A stretch of 36,753 nt of DNA, taken from positions 1-36,753 of the forward strand of contig NZ_JASJEB010000086.1 of NCBI RefSeq assembly GCF_030064895.1, in the 5' to 3' direction. The notes under the pieces are model-generated. The model saw only the letters and a program-made list of their open reading frames with translations, searched no databases and was not told where the DNA came from. Of this stretch, positions 8,316 to 16,464 are shown in pieces. Positions within the stretch are counted from its first letter, which is position 1, and every line of letters begins with the position of its first letter. This DNA is from Crocosphaera sp. (lineage in GTDB: Bacteria > Cyanobacteriota > Cyanobacteriia > Cyanobacteriales > Microcystaceae). A program made the translations under genes and the position numbers.

Positions 8316-8585
8316 TTACTTAACATAAATATTGCGTCTGTGACCAATTTTTACTATCAAAACTGTTAAGATATCATTGTCTATTAAACAGACAATACGA
8401 TAATCATCAACACGATAACGCCATAAACCTTTGAGATCACCTGTTAAGGCTTTTCCAAACCTTCTAGGATCTTCTTCAGTAGCAATGCGAGTTCTTAGAT
8501 AATTCGTAATTCTATCTTGAATGTTAGGGTTAAGTTTTCTTAGCTGCTTAACAGCTTCATCCTTAAAGGTGACTTTCCAAATCAA
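8316..8585 (-). CDS. RelE/ParE-superfamily toxin
   Basis: The 89-residue protein begins (M)IWKVTFKDEAVKQLRKL and contains GLWRYRVDDYRIVC and a C-terminal KIGHRRNIYVK. These are standard RelE/StbE blocks, with basic residues able to contact mRNA on the ribosome. The start is a TTG at 8585: GGAGG sits 6 nt upstream and the protein then begins like its family. A further upstream TTG at 8606 has no such site. The start overlaps the end of the antitoxin gene by 23 nt, giving translational coupling. It is convergent with the methyltransferase, with only a few bases between. Confidence 0.82.
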   Translation of the reverse strand: MIWKVTFKDEAVKQLRKLNPNIQDRITNYLRTRIATEEDPRRFGKALTGDLKGLWRYRVDDYRIVCLIDNDILTVLIVKIGHRRNIYVK

Positions 8586-8793
8586 TTCTAGCCTCCACCT
8601 CTTCAAGCGTCCACTGTCTACTAGAACTTTGCATTATTTTGGTGGCATCAGCAACATCTTCCATATCTTCTAGAATATCTTGTATGCCTCTCAATAATGC
8701 TTCATTCATTAAATCATCTTTGTCGCGTCCAGTTTCGTTAGCAAGAGAAACTAGCCTATCTTCGATTTCCTGGGGTAAATTTAAAGAGTACAT
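8563..8793 (-). CDS. ribbon-helix-helix antitoxin partner of the RelE-type toxin
   Basis: The 76-residue protein MYSLNLPQEIEDRL... has an N-terminal ribbon-helix-helix-like segment (about 2-40, LANETGRDKDDLMNEAL) and an acidic tail (GIQDILEDMEDVADA) suited to wrapping a basic toxin. The frame extends upstream only through a TTG at 8835, so the ATG at 8793 is preferred. It overlaps the toxin start. The autoregulatory role is inferred from family and gene order. Confidence 0.78.
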   Translation of the reverse strand: MYSLNLPQEIEDRLVSLANETGRDKDDLMNEALLRGIQDILEDMEDVADATKIMQSSSRQWTLEEVEARIDLESHL

Positions 8794-8839
8794 CTGCTTT
8801 AACTCTTGTTTATGTTTACTATATAACTTCAACAATAAT

Positions 8840-9769
8840 TTAACAGAAAAAATGATTCAAGAAACCTGAAAATAACTTGAGTTCATCCGGTTCTTGATAA
8901 TGGGAAGGTAATAACTCAACTAAGGCATTTTCTAAGCTTTCTAAGACATTATCAATGTCTTGACGTTTGGGATGTTTAACTTGAGGAAATGACAACGGTT
9001 CCCCAAAACGAACAGTTAAGGTTTTGCGATAGTATAAATTTTTAGTCCCCACTAAACCAACAGGAACCACCGGAACCCCACTGCGTAACGCATAGATAGC
9101 GGTTCCTCGTTTCAGGGGAAGACTTAATTTTCCCTCTGTTGCCCCTAAACGGCCTTCTGGAAAGAGCATTAAACCCTGTTTTTGTGCTAAAATAACCTCA
9201 ACAGCCTTGTTAATCTGACGTAGGGTTTTAATAGATTCTCCAGAAGGGACATTTTCTGCGATCGCTTGGGCTAAAGGCTTTAACTCCGGGTGTTCCCCTT
9301 CTGCCGCTTCAATGATAGCAGTTTCTTGACCCCAACGACGTTCTAAGGGAATAACCCCACCAGAAAGCCCCAAAATAAAGCGTTTCCACCATTTATTATA
9401 AAGGGTGCGCGCATCCCCCAAAATGTGAAAATAGGGAGAGGCCGAGGACTCAGATAATAACAAAAATGGGTCAATATGGTTAAGGTGGTTTGCAACCAAA
9501 ATAACGGGACTACGGGGAATGAGTTCGGGATAGTCTACCTTGACCCGAAATAAACTATGAATCAGCGATCGCAAAATAAAATGACGGAAATTACCATCAA
9601 TCGGCCTTTGAAACGTCCCTTCAGCTATAGTTTCTAGGTCATTTAAGCCCTGTTGAATAGCTTTTTTGATCTGAGGATTTTGGGCATCGGATAAGCCCTC
9701 TTTTGCCCGTTGAATGGTGTGTGGGGTGATGGTTAGTTTAGTGTGAGGAGATTCTAGGGAAACTGACAT
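8840..9769 (-). CDS. 1-acyl-glycerol-3-phosphate acyltransferase-like (PlsC family)
   Basis: The 309-residue protein has the acyltransferase box H95-x4-D100 within NHLNHIDP and the acceptor-binding FPEGRLG at about 203-209, where FPEGT is usual. A later block, GVPVVPVGLVG, fits motif IV. Between the motifs is an extended insertion (about 140-190) longer than in E. coli PlsC. The N-terminal 80 residues are not strongly hydrophobic, so membrane attachment is probably peripheral. The role would be transfer of an acyl chain to lysophosphatidate or a related glycerol lipid. It is not certain to be the main cellular PlsC, since cyanobacteria often carry paralogues. Confidence 0.8.
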   Translation of the reverse strand: MSVSLESPHTKLTITPHTIQRAKEGLSDAQNPQIKKAIQQGLNDLETIAEGTFQRPIDGNFRHFILRSLIHSLFRVKVDYPELIPRSPVILVANHLNHIDPFLLLSESSASPYFHILGDARTLYNKWWKRFILGLSGGVIPLERRWGQETAIIEAAEGEHPELKPLAQAIAENVPSGESIKTLRQINKAVEVILAQKQGLMLFPEGRLGATEGKLSLPLKRGTAIYALRSGVPVVPVGLVGTKNLYYRKTLTVRFGEPLSFPQVKHPKRQDIDNVLESLENALVELLPSHYQEPDELKLFSGFLNHFFC

Positions 9770-9868
9770 AATCGCAACTTGAACAATTTAATTCCATTAT
9801 GTCTGGTGATTAAGTGATCAAAATCAAGGATTAGGCCAGTTTATCAAATGGTACAAAGTGCATATTGA

Positions 9869-10453
9869 TCAGTTATTGCGAACTGGTACAGTAGAGTCCG
9901 CACAGCTTAAGGATAGGTCACTGGTTGAGCTTGAATCTTTGGGTCTAGCGACTCTAGGATCGGCTGGCCGTCTGCGTCCTGTTTCTTTGGTTTGACAGAT
10001 AATTGTAACAATTTCCCCTTTCTGAGTCTCATTATCTTTTGCTTTTTCAGGAGACTTCATGAAAACACCCCCAACGTACCCTGTCAGTTTGTTAGCTATG
10101 GGATTGTCAGACGGTTGAACGTAAATGTAAGCCCCTTGAAAACTGGTGCGAACAGCGTAATTAAAGGTAGAAGGCAAAGTTAAGTTATGGTCCTCGGCTA
10201 TCTTATCAATAACAACCTCAAATTCCCCATTTTCTTCGTGATAGGAGCGTTGTGCAGCAGTCATCTTGGTGATGATTTCCAGTGCCTTTGCTTGCGCTTG
10301 TTTAACCTGTTCCTTTTCGCTCAACACTGGTTGTTGCTCAACTTGTTCTTCTGCTTGGGTTTGAACAGGTATTGCGACTAAACTTGTTCCTAATAATAAA
10401 CTGGCTACAGTTGCGGTTAACCATCTCTGTTTGTTTGTTAATGCTTGGACCAT
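9869..10453 (-). CDS. secreted type IV pilin-like G/H family protein
   Basis: The 194-residue protein has a Sec-type leader (MVQALTNKQRW, then TVASLLLGTSLVAIPV, with a likely cleavage near QTQAEE). A Gln-rich linker is followed by a pilin-like domain with AAQRSYHEENGEF and FNYAVRTSFQGAYIYVQP, the signature of the cyanobacterial pilin G/H family. It lacks the GFxxxE prepilin motif, so it is not processed like a true pilin. The C-terminal tail is Ser/Arg-rich with two cysteines (C153 and C184 by approximate count). AAGGAGAG lies about 8 nt before the ATG. Its role in the periplasm is unknown. Confidence 0.7.
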   Translation of the reverse strand: MVQALTNKQRWLTATVASLLLGTSLVAIPVQTQAEEQVEQQPVLSEKEQVKQAQAKALEIITKMTAAQRSYHEENGEFEVVIDKIAEDHNLTLPSTFNYAVRTSFQGAYIYVQPSDNPIANKLTGYVGGVFMKSPEKAKDNETQKGEIVTIICQTKETGRRRPADPRVARPKDSSSTSDLSLSCADSTVPVRNN

Positions 10454-10568
10454 TGTTTGCTCTCCTTATTTAAAATTAATTGGCTAATGGCTTCGATTGA
10501 AACAGACAAAAGTAAAAAATACGATAAAACCCCCCTCTATTAATATCATTTTTATTGTTTTAGATAAT

Positions 10569-10600
10569 AAAGGTGGATAAGGAAAAACCTATCCACCTTT
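10569..10600 (-). terminator. strong hairpin after the minus-strand hydrolase gene
   Basis: AAAGGTGGATA and TATCCACCTTT form a perfect 11-bp stem around a 10-nt loop. It lies 49 nt beyond the stop of the 10649-11542 gene and upstream of the pilin-like gene, so it probably separates the two units. The following minus-strand bases are AT-rich but not a pure T-run. Confidence 0.6.
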
Positions 10601-10648
10601 AATGAGTTTTGACCCATATAGATATGAATTGTTCCACCTAAAGGAAAA

Positions 10649-11542
10649 CTATAAGGGAAGAGAGTTTAGCCAATTTAAAATCAAATCATTGACTTGTTGG
10701 GGTTTTTCGTCGTGGGGACAATGGCCAGCCTTTTCGATGGGATGAAAAGTGGTATTTTGTCCATTTTTTGCCCGTTCCTGGTACATTTTTGACCCAGAAA
10801 TAGGAGTCCAAGGATCATCGCTTCCCCATAAGACTAAAAGAGGTTGATTGATGTGGGGTAATAAACTGTTAGGATGGGGTCCGGGAGGGGCAGTTAATAC
10901 CGAAGCAAACACTTTTTGGGCCCCAGGATCACAAGAGGGTTCATAGAGAATATCGACTAATTCATCGGTGACTGCATTGCGATCGCTATAAACTTGGTAA
11001 AGGGTGCGACGAATGCGGTGTTTTTGGCGAATACGGTTAAAAATGAAATTCCCTGTCAGAGATGAATTGACTAATTTTGTAAAGCTTCCCATAATAAATC
11101 TGAGGGGAAAATTCAACTCATCGGGACGATGATTTAAACCACCAGCACAATTAATTAAGACACCTCCTTGACTAATCTGGGGATAATCAGCCAAGATCAT
11201 TAAGGTTAATAAACCACCGATAGAGTTGCCGACAAAAATTGTCGGTTCATTGATATGATCCTGCCAAAAATCTTTAATTAAATCTCGCCACAATTCTACG
11301 CTATAGTCTAATTGAGGTTTATCTGAACCACCAAAACCTAATAAGTCTAGGGCATAAACACGACAATTTTCTTGGGATAAATGGGGAATATTTTTGCGCC
11401 AATGGCCGATGGATGCACCAAAACCATGAATTAATAATAGGGGTTGTCCTTGTCCTTTGACAGTATACTTGATGCGATGACCTTGCCAATACCAATAATA
11501 GGTTTCTAGGGGTTTGGTTGATGGGTTTTCTGTGGTGACCAT
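10649..11542 (-). CDS. alpha/beta-fold hydrolase, pheophytinase-like
   Basis: The 297-residue protein shows LLLIHGFGASIGHWR (oxyanion loop, about 35-49), the nucleophile S107 in GNSIGG, an acid D242 or D243 in WGSDDPWTP and H274 in KAGHCPHDE. The sequence YALDLLGFGGSDKP and the AGHCPHDE tail match the plant/cyanobacterial group containing pheophytinase and related esterases. The activity cannot be assigned from sequence alone. There is no signal peptide. Plausible roles are hydrolysis of a phytyl or other ester in chlorophyll turnover. Confidence 0.78.
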   Translation of the reverse strand: MVTTENPSTKPLETYYWYWQGHRIKYTVKGQGQPLLLIHGFGASIGHWRKNIPHLSQENCRVYALDLLGFGGSDKPQLDYSVELWRDLIKDFWQDHINEPTIFVGNSIGGLLTLMILADYPQISQGGVLINCAGGLNHRPDELNFPLRFIMGSFTKLVNSSLTGNFIFNRIRQKHRIRRTLYQVYSDRNAVTDELVDILYEPSCDPGAQKVFASVLTAPPGPHPNSLLPHINQPLLVLWGSDDPWTPISGSKMYQERAKNGQNTTFHPIEKAGHCPHDEKPQQVNDLILNWLNSLPL

Positions 11543-11579
11543 GAGTAGTTTATTAAAAAATTATGAAAAGTTATTTTTA

Positions 11580-11602
11580 AACCCCGTCGTTAACAACAGG
11601 GT
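11580..11602. repeat. palindromic repeat, CCCCGTCGTTAAC family
   Basis: The sequence ACCCCGTCGTTAACAACAGGGT is an imperfect palindrome 39 nt upstream of the hydrolase start. Nearly the same palindrome serves as a terminator at 26091-26112. This 302-bp gap (11543-11844) otherwise holds only the octamer array at 11787-11818 and no ORF. Confidence 0.5.
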
Positions 11603-11786
11603 CATATTACCCATAATATAACTCATTCTGCTGAAAATGATAAAAAGAACTAACAAAGTCAGAAGTTTCTCACTCCTAAGCTAACACCTATTTAAAATAC
11701 CTATTGACAAATTAGTAAAACCCCCCAGGAGTATCCCAAAGTTGCTTTGTTATCCTTTATTGATAATAGTTTATCGGATGAATTTA

Positions 11787-11818
11787 CCCCCCGTCTCCCC
11801 GTCTCCCCGTCTCCCCGT
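11787..11818. repeat. tandem octamer array (CCCCGTCT)n
   Basis: Four consecutive copies of an 8-nt unit, CCCCGTCT, lie just beyond the end of the sulfotransferase gene. A longer relative, based on CCCCGTCA, is at 34985-35056. The units are spacerless tandem copies and so not CRISPR. Confidence 0.75.
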
Positions 11819-11844
11819 AAGTCACTGCGGAATGATTTAACTGT

Positions 11845-12750
11845 TTAGAGGTTTAACCAAGCTGATAAGTCTCTATCAATTAGGTCTTGAAGTTGCAGAA
11901 TATCCTCACGATATAGACTTAAAAGTAGTTGTTTTTCTTCATCAAATGAATCCATTTCTTCTTTTGATTTGGAGTTCATTGATATCAAAAAAGAGCGAAA
12001 TTTTTGTCTTTTTTCCTTGGATAAAAGGGGTTTTAGCAAAGTTGCTGATAAGGAACGAATAGGATTATCTTTGACTAATAGTTTATTAATACCTTCATTT
12101 TTTGGTATTTGTGCTGTTTGAGATTTCTGAGAGGTATCTGCTTCAAAATTAGGGTTAACCCCGATAGTTTTATAGATTTCTTGGATAAATTGTTTAGAAT
12201 CTTTGCGAAGATCATCATACAGAAATATAGAGACCTGATTGTGACTAAATTCTTCTATATAATGCTTCACTTGCTTATAATAATAACCTTTCAAAATCAC
12301 AAAAGATTTATCTGCTTTGTATTGTATCTGTTCCTTTAATATCGTATTAGATTTAGCTTCTCTTACGTGCATTAAATAGTCAGAAATTGCTCGATCCACC
12401 GGGTTTCTTAAGATAGAAATTAGTTTAGCATCAGGAACATAACGCTTAATTTGTCCTATGGATGTTTGATGATGAAAAAGATAATTAGGGGAAATTTCTC
12501 CAATAGCTATCTCATTCGTTACGCCTTCAAACAACTTACTATACTGTTCAAATGTTACAATGTTTTTGGGGTTAAATTGATGACCTTGGTTAGCGAGTTC
12601 TTGCCAATCTTTTTCCAAAAAATTGGTTTCTTTAACGGGACTTAAATAAACTTCAGGATGTTGGTTTAAATAGTTATAAACTGATGTTGTTCCTGCTTTT
12701 TGAACACCGAAAATTAAAAAGTTAGGCAGTTTAACTGTTGAATTATTCAT
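11845..12750 (-). CDS. sulfotransferase family protein
   Basis: The 301-residue protein opens with FLIFGVQKAGTTSVYNYL (about 11-28). This is the 5'-phosphosulfate-binding loop for PAPS, with K18 the likely catalytic lysine. The 3'-phosphate site is ILRNPVDRAISDY, with R115 and S123. KETNFLEKD fits the substrate-side loop. It would transfer sulfate from PAPS to a carbohydrate, lipid or small-molecule hydroxyl; the acceptor is unknown. There is no signal peptide or membrane segment. No sugar or lipid biosynthesis genes are adjacent, so it appears free-standing. Confidence 0.82.
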   Translation of the reverse strand: MNNSTVKLPNFLIFGVQKAGTTSVYNYLNQHPEVYLSPVKETNFLEKDWQELANQGHQFNPKNIVTFEQYSKLFEGVTNEIAIGEISPNYLFHHQTSIGQIKRYVPDAKLISILRNPVDRAISDYLMHVREAKSNTILKEQIQYKADKSFVILKGYYYKQVKHYIEEFSHNQVSIFLYDDLRKDSKQFIQEIYKTIGVNPNFEADTSQKSQTAQIPKNEGINKLLVKDNPIRSLSATLLKPLLSKEKRQKFRSFLISMNSKSKEEMDSFDEEKQLLLSLYREDILQLQDLIDRDLSAWLNL

Positions 12751-12882
12751 TATTTTAATAACTTTATATAAAGCAAGATAACAATAATTTTGCAGTATAC
12801 AATAAAAGCAATTGAATGGGGGAAATTATTAATAAAAACATCGATCCCCGATTCAATAACATGAAAAGAATAGACGTTAGAA

Positions 12883-13119
12883 TTAGAGCTTATTCAAGTT
12901 AATACCAGCTTCTTTGGCCATAGCATTTAACCCTTTCTTTTCTAGGGTTTTAATGGCTTTGGTGGATAAACGTAACTTAACCCAACGGTTTCCTTCGGAC
13001 CACCATACCCGTTTCCATTGTAAGTTAACTTCTTGTAATTTTTTGGTGCGACGGTGAGAGTGGGAGACAGCAAAAGCATTATTGGCTTTTTTGCCAGTGA
13101 GTTGACATCTACGGGACAT
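12883..13119 (-). CDS. rpmB: 50S ribosomal protein L28
   Basis: The 78-residue protein is full length: [20 protein letters not shown], then [16 protein letters not shown], and [20 protein letters not shown] lies 6 nt before the ATG. L28 is a bacterial large-subunit protein. Immediately upstream, in the same orientation, is a structured IS200/IS605-like element (13189-13560), so rpmB could receive read-through from it. Confidence 0.97.
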   Translation of the reverse strand: MSRRCQLTGKKANNAFAVSHSHRRTKKLQEVNLQWKRVWWSEGNRWVKLRLSTKAIKTLEKKGLNAMAKEAGINLNKL

Positions 13120-13188
13120 TTCTAACCTCCTAGTTGATACAATCCGAGTCCGATCTTTAATCGTAGCAAACTCTGGAAGGGTTTTCTT

Positions 13189-13560
13189 TGACGCTCTCCG
13201 CCGTAAACGGACGGAGATTCTTGGTTCAGCGACACACCTTTAAGCTATCTATCCTTACGGCAATACTTAAACCAAATACCCGTAGAACCCTACCAAGTAT
13301 TAAGCCTAACTTAGATAGCCCCAGAGGGCTTATGTTCCCAAGCGTACTAGGATACAAAACCTAGAGTTATCCTGCGCCCCAGGATACTTTACTGGAATTG
13401 GTTTACTTTTCTGGATTTCGCAACTTGTTAAAGCGCATACGTTTTTATAGAGGTTGTTCGCTCCTCTGTTATCAGTGTCGCTTCACGTCGTAATCAAGGG
13501 TAGTACCGACGAATCCTACCTGCACTGAGCTAACCTGTGAATTGTAGCACAAATTGGACT
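13189..13560 (-). mobile_element. tnpB-less IS200/IS605-like element with omega-RNA-like structure
   Basis: On the minus strand the element ends at 13189 with AAGAATCTCCGTCCG, a TTTA loop, CGGCGGAG and then AGCGTCAA. This is the hairpin-plus-GTCAA right end of cyanobacterial IS200/IS605 elements (13197-13217). Preceding it are stem-loops visible by eye: TATCCT/AGGATA, CTAGG/CCTAG, AGCCC/GGGCT and TACGG/CCGTA. A TGCTACAAT extended -10 box at 13541-13549 could start transcription near 13534, giving an RNA of about 345 nt. The stretch is visibly GC-richer than its neighbours and codes for no TnpB; only a broken frame, [16 protein letters not shown], remains over the hairpin. It may be a MITE-like derivative or a retained omega-RNA. 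The left boundary is uncertain, anywhere from 13550 to 13645. Confidence 0.5.
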
Positions 13561-13666
13561 GTGCGCCCTAAAGCGATGCAGCGCGGTCTTGGTGGTTCCC
13601 ATCAAGGAGCGACTGCATCAAGACGGGCGGGGAAGCTGCCCCCCTGATTTTTCTGTCAAATTAGAT
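13561..13666. other. GC-rich imperfect-repeat stretch beside the IS-like element
   Basis: This part of the gene-free gap holds repeated phrases in inverted and direct form, such as GCGATGCAGCGCGGTCTTGG and GCGACTGCATCAAGACGGGC, plus a small stem GGGGAAGCTGCCCC. Sequences like this often accompany IS200/IS605 left ends in cyanobacteria (from memory). No ORF is seen. Confidence 0.35.
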
Positions 13667-13672
13667 AAGATA

Positions 13673-13694
13673 GGGGTCAACAACCGTTGACCCC
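13673..13694 (-). terminator. hairpin after the peroxiredoxin gene (dispersed repeat family)
   Basis: GGGGTCAAC and GTTGACCCC form a perfect 9-bp stem with an AACC loop, 26 nt beyond the peroxiredoxin stop. It matches the hairpin cores at 2133-2160 and 5758-5785. The T-run is weak on this strand. Confidence 0.55.
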
Positions 13695-13720
13695 GACAAG
13701 GTAAGAAAAGACAAATACTT

Positions 13721-14356
13721 TTATTTATTTGGTTGAGGGGTCATGCGTAAATAGGGTTTAACTTCTGTAACTCCCTTGGAAAACTTCTGTTTTGCTTCTT
13801 CTGTGGAAATGGAGGGAACAACCACACAATCATCCCCATCTTTCCAGTTAGCAGGGGTCGCTACTTGATGGTAATCGGTTAGTTGTAAAGAATCAATCAC
13901 CCGTAAAATTTCATCAAAATTACGTCCGGTACTAGCAGGATAGGTTAAACTGAGGCGTAATTTCTTGTTAGGGTCGATAATAAAGACAGAACGAATAGTT
14001 AGATTATTGAGGGAGTTGGGATGAATCATCCCGTATAAGTCCGCTACTTTGCGATCGGGATCGGCAATAATAGGATAGTTAACGGTGGTGTTTTGGGTCT
14101 CATTAATGTCGTTAATCCAACCTTTATGGGAGTCCACGCTATCCACACTCAAGGCTAGAACTTTAACGTTACGCTTGTCAAATTCAGGTTTAAGACTGGC
14201 TACTGTGCCTAATTCTGTGGTACAAACTGGTGTATAATCGGCAGGATGGGAGAAAAGAACAACCCAACTGTCTCCAGCCCAACTATGAAAAGAAATGCTT
14301 CCTTCGCTTGTATCTTGGGTAAAATCGGGTACGGTATCACCAAGTTGAAGAGCCAT
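13721..14356 (-). CDS. 1-Cys peroxiredoxin (Prx6 family)
   Basis: The 211-residue protein begins MALQLGDTVPDFTQ and carries the peroxidatic C45 in HPADYTPVCTTELG. Its long C-terminal arm, with TPANWKDGDDCVV and VKPYLRMTPQP, is the mark of the Prx6/1-Cys class. It reduces hydrogen peroxide and organic or lipid hydroperoxides in the cytoplasm. C187 in DDCVV is in the arm and is common in this class. AGGAAG lies 8 nt before the ATG at 14356; the frame extends upstream only from a TTG at 14383. A lipoxygenase is also encoded in this window, but no regulatory link is visible. Confidence 0.93.
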   Translation of the reverse strand: MALQLGDTVPDFTQDTSEGSISFHSWAGDSWVVLFSHPADYTPVCTTELGTVASLKPEFDKRNVKVLALSVDSVDSHKGWINDINETQNTTVNYPIIADPDRKVADLYGMIHPNSLNNLTIRSVFIIDPNKKLRLSLTYPASTGRNFDEILRVIDSLQLTDYHQVATPANWKDGDDCVVVPSISTEEAKQKFSKGVTEVKPYLRMTPQPNK

Positions 14357-14459
14357 ATTTAGTAACTTCCTATACAATTTCAACGGAATAATTCCATTAC
14401 TACCACGAGAATTTAGGAAGATGCTGTAATTTTATATATTTATAATAATTGTCAATAGT

Positions 14460-14487
14460 CAGTGACCAGTTATCAGTGACCAGTTAT
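14460..14487. repeat. two tandem copies of a 14-mer
   Basis: CAGTGACCAGTTAT occurs twice head-to-tail with a partial third copy, in the 137-bp spacer between the methyltransferase end and the peroxiredoxin start. No function is evident. Confidence 0.75.
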
Positions 14488-14493
14488 CAGTTG

Positions 14494-15282
14494 TTATTGC
14501 AGACGACAAAGATAATAAAGCCACATATCACTGCAAGAGGTTCTATCATGGTTTGTGGTAAGTTCTGAGCCGTTTTTCCAAGAATAGACTTTAATCTCAT
14601 TAAATATTGGTTCTAATTGTTTAATTTGTTCTGAGGCACGAATATAATAAGTTCTCAGACGAAAATTATGGGATTCATCCCGAAGAATTGCATAATTATT
14701 TTCTTTGATAGTTTGATAACTAATACCACCATTAAACCCACGTAAAAAAGCAAACATAACCAAATCAATGTATGTTTTAAAAGGATTCAAACTCAGATGA
14801 GATCGCCAATTAAATGATTTTTCTATAGCTTGAAGATTATGACTAGAAAAAAATAAATAACCACCCGATTTACCCACACGATTAATTTCTTGTAACACTT
14901 TTAATCTATCTTCATGGGAAATATAATCAATGCCGTTGAAACTAAATAAAATTAAATCAAAAGAATTATCGGCAAATTGACTTAAATTTCTAGCATCTCC
15001 TACCATTAATTTTATGGAAGGATAATAAGAACTAAATCTTTCTTTGCAAGCTTCAATCATCGCCACAGAATAATCCACCCCAACATAATCTTTAACCAGA
15101 GGAAAAAAATGTTTTGTTGTCCGCCCTCCTCCTACACCTAAATCAAGCATTTTCATGTTTGGTAATTGATTTATAAGCAACTTAATTAGAGTTTCTTCTG
15201 CTGGTTGTAATTGTTGTAAATATTGATAATAATCAACCACATCTGAAGTTGAATAAGTCTGAAGATTGTTATCTTTAATCAT
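14494..15282 (-). CDS. class I SAM-dependent methyltransferase
   Basis: The 262-residue protein has motif I MLDLGVGGGRTTKHF (about 45-59), VGVDYSVAMIEACKERF for motif II, and NSFDLILFSFNGIDYI for motif IV, followed by a helical C-terminal part with two cysteines. ATG at 15282 has GGGA 9 nt upstream. The ATG at 15294 has only A-rich sequence in front, so the shorter form is preferred. The substrate is unknown; this type often modifies small molecules or glycans. Confidence 0.78.
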   Translation of the reverse strand: MIKDNNLQTYSTSDVVDYYQYLQQLQPAEETLIKLLINQLPNMKMLDLGVGGGRTTKHFFPLVKDYVGVDYSVAMIEACKERFSSYYPSIKLMVGDARNLSQFADNSFDLILFSFNGIDYISHEDRLKVLQEINRVGKSGGYLFFSSHNLQAIEKSFNWRSHLSLNPFKTYIDLVMFAFLRGFNGGISYQTIKENNYAILRDESHNFRLRTYYIRASEQIKQLEPIFNEIKVYSWKNGSELTTNHDRTSCSDMWLYYLCRLQ

Positions 15283-15400
15283 ATTTGATCCCATTTTTTA
15301 CATTTGACTGTTGACTGTTTCCTATGAACAAGAAGAAATTTCTAATTTTCACCTGCTAGAATCTTGAAAAGTGACAAACATAAACAAAGTGGAGTGAGGA

Positions 15401-16432
15401 ATGAAACTACTAAAAAGTTTTTTATGGGGACTGCTTGTTTCTCAAACAGTAGGACTTGCGGTTGATGCCAATGATCTCGAATATTGGGACTTTGATGTTC
15501 GTCAAAACCGGGTAGAAATCGTCACAGAAGAAGGCGTTCGCCCCAAAGCTTCCATGATTGCTAACCCTACCCGTCTCATTATCGATTTACCTGGGGTTAA
15601 CTTAGGAAAACCTAGCATTTCCCAAGATAAGATCAGTGGTTACGTCAAAGAGGTTCGACTTGGCCAGTTTAATCCTTATACCACTCGTATTGTAGTGGAA
15701 TTAGGAGAACAATATTCTATGCGTCCTTGGGAAGTTAAGGTGCGAAGTTTAGCAAATAACCGTTGGTATGTGCAGTTATCGGACTTTCAACCCCATTCCG
15801 TCTATTCTTTGCCCCCAGAAGAAGCACCAGTTGCTATTATCGTTCCTTTACCTAAACCGAGTAGTCCTAGTCCTAGTCCTAGTCCTGGGGGTCGTGGCCG
15901 TTATACTGTGGTTATTGACCCCGGCCACGGAGGGCGAGATCCCGGGGCCATAGGATTAGGGGGATTACAGGAAAAACGAGTTGTTTTGTCGATTTCTGCT
16001 GAAGTTGCCAAAATTTTAAGACAACGGGGTTTTAACGTGGTTATGACCCGTTCTGGGGACTCTTTTATATCCTTGAGGGGACGGGTACAAAAAGCGGAAA
16101 ATAGTAACGCCAATATCTTTGTTAGCATCCATGCTAATGCGGTGGGTGGCAATAAAACTCAGGTGAATGGTATGGAAACTTTTTATTTTTCTTCTGGTTA
16201 TCGTTTAGCATTAAGTATTCATCGTAATATTGTGCGCGAGGTGACTATAGCTAGAAATAGGGGTGTTAAAAAAGCACGGTTTTATGTGTTAAGAAAAACC
16301 TCTATGCCGGCAGCTTTGGTGGAAGTTGGTTTTGTTACGGGAAGGGTTGATAATCGTAATTTAAACAGTGCTAGTTATCGTAAAAAAATGGCTGAGGCGA
16401 TCGCTGATGGGATTACGGAATATTTAAGATAG
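15401..16432 (+). CDS. N-acetylmuramoyl-L-alanine amidase with AMIN domain (AmiC-like)
   Basis: The 343-residue protein has a secretion leader (1 to about 23) and an AMIN domain (about 26-128). A Ser-Pro linker (about 152-166) follows, then an Amidase_3 domain with Zn ligands H176 in IDPGHGGRDPG, E191 and H244 in FVSIHAN, and catalytic E308 in PAALVEVGF. It cleaves the amide between MurNAc and L-Ala to split septal peptidoglycan; AMIN should direct it to the wall or outer membrane. The linker is coded by repeats of AGTCCT, so its length could vary by whole codon pairs. GAGTGAGG lies just before the ATG. Confidence 0.92.
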   Translation: MKLLKSFLWGLLVSQTVGLAVDANDLEYWDFDVRQNRVEIVTEEGVRPKASMIANPTRLIIDLPGVNLGKPSISQDKISGYVKEVRLGQFNPYTTRIVVELGEQYSMRPWEVKVRSLANNRWYVQLSDFQPHSVYSLPPEEAPVAIIVPLPKPSSPSPSPSPGGRGRYTVVIDPGHGGRDPGAIGLGGLQEKRVVLSISAEVAKILRQRGFNVVMTRSGDSFISLRGRVQKAENSNANIFVSIHANAVGGNKTQVNGMETFYFSSGYRLALSIHRNIVREVTIARNRGVKKARFYVLRKTSMPAALVEVGFVTGRVDNRNLNSASYRKKMAEAIADGITEYLR

Positions 16433-16464
16433 AATATCAAAAACACACCATCTAAGAGATAGTA

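Noticed and set aside
9992-10381. Plus-strand ORFs across the pilin-like gene
   Set aside because: They are shadows of the minus-strand gene, which has a signal peptide, family motifs and a good ribosome site.
11704-11730. TTGACA in the spacer between hydrolase and sulfotransferase
   Set aside because: No -10 box at 16-18 nt downstream (the sequence there is C-rich), and no plus-strand gene follows.
13524-13535. tRNA-like phrase GGTTAGCTCAGT on the minus strand
   Set aside because: No acceptor stem, anticodon loop or T-loop can be laid out around it.
13189-13560. Group I intron or tmRNA reading of the structured region
   Set aside because: No group I core, exon junction or tmRNA tag frame or acceptor end is visible, and the right-end hairpin fits IS200/IS605 better.
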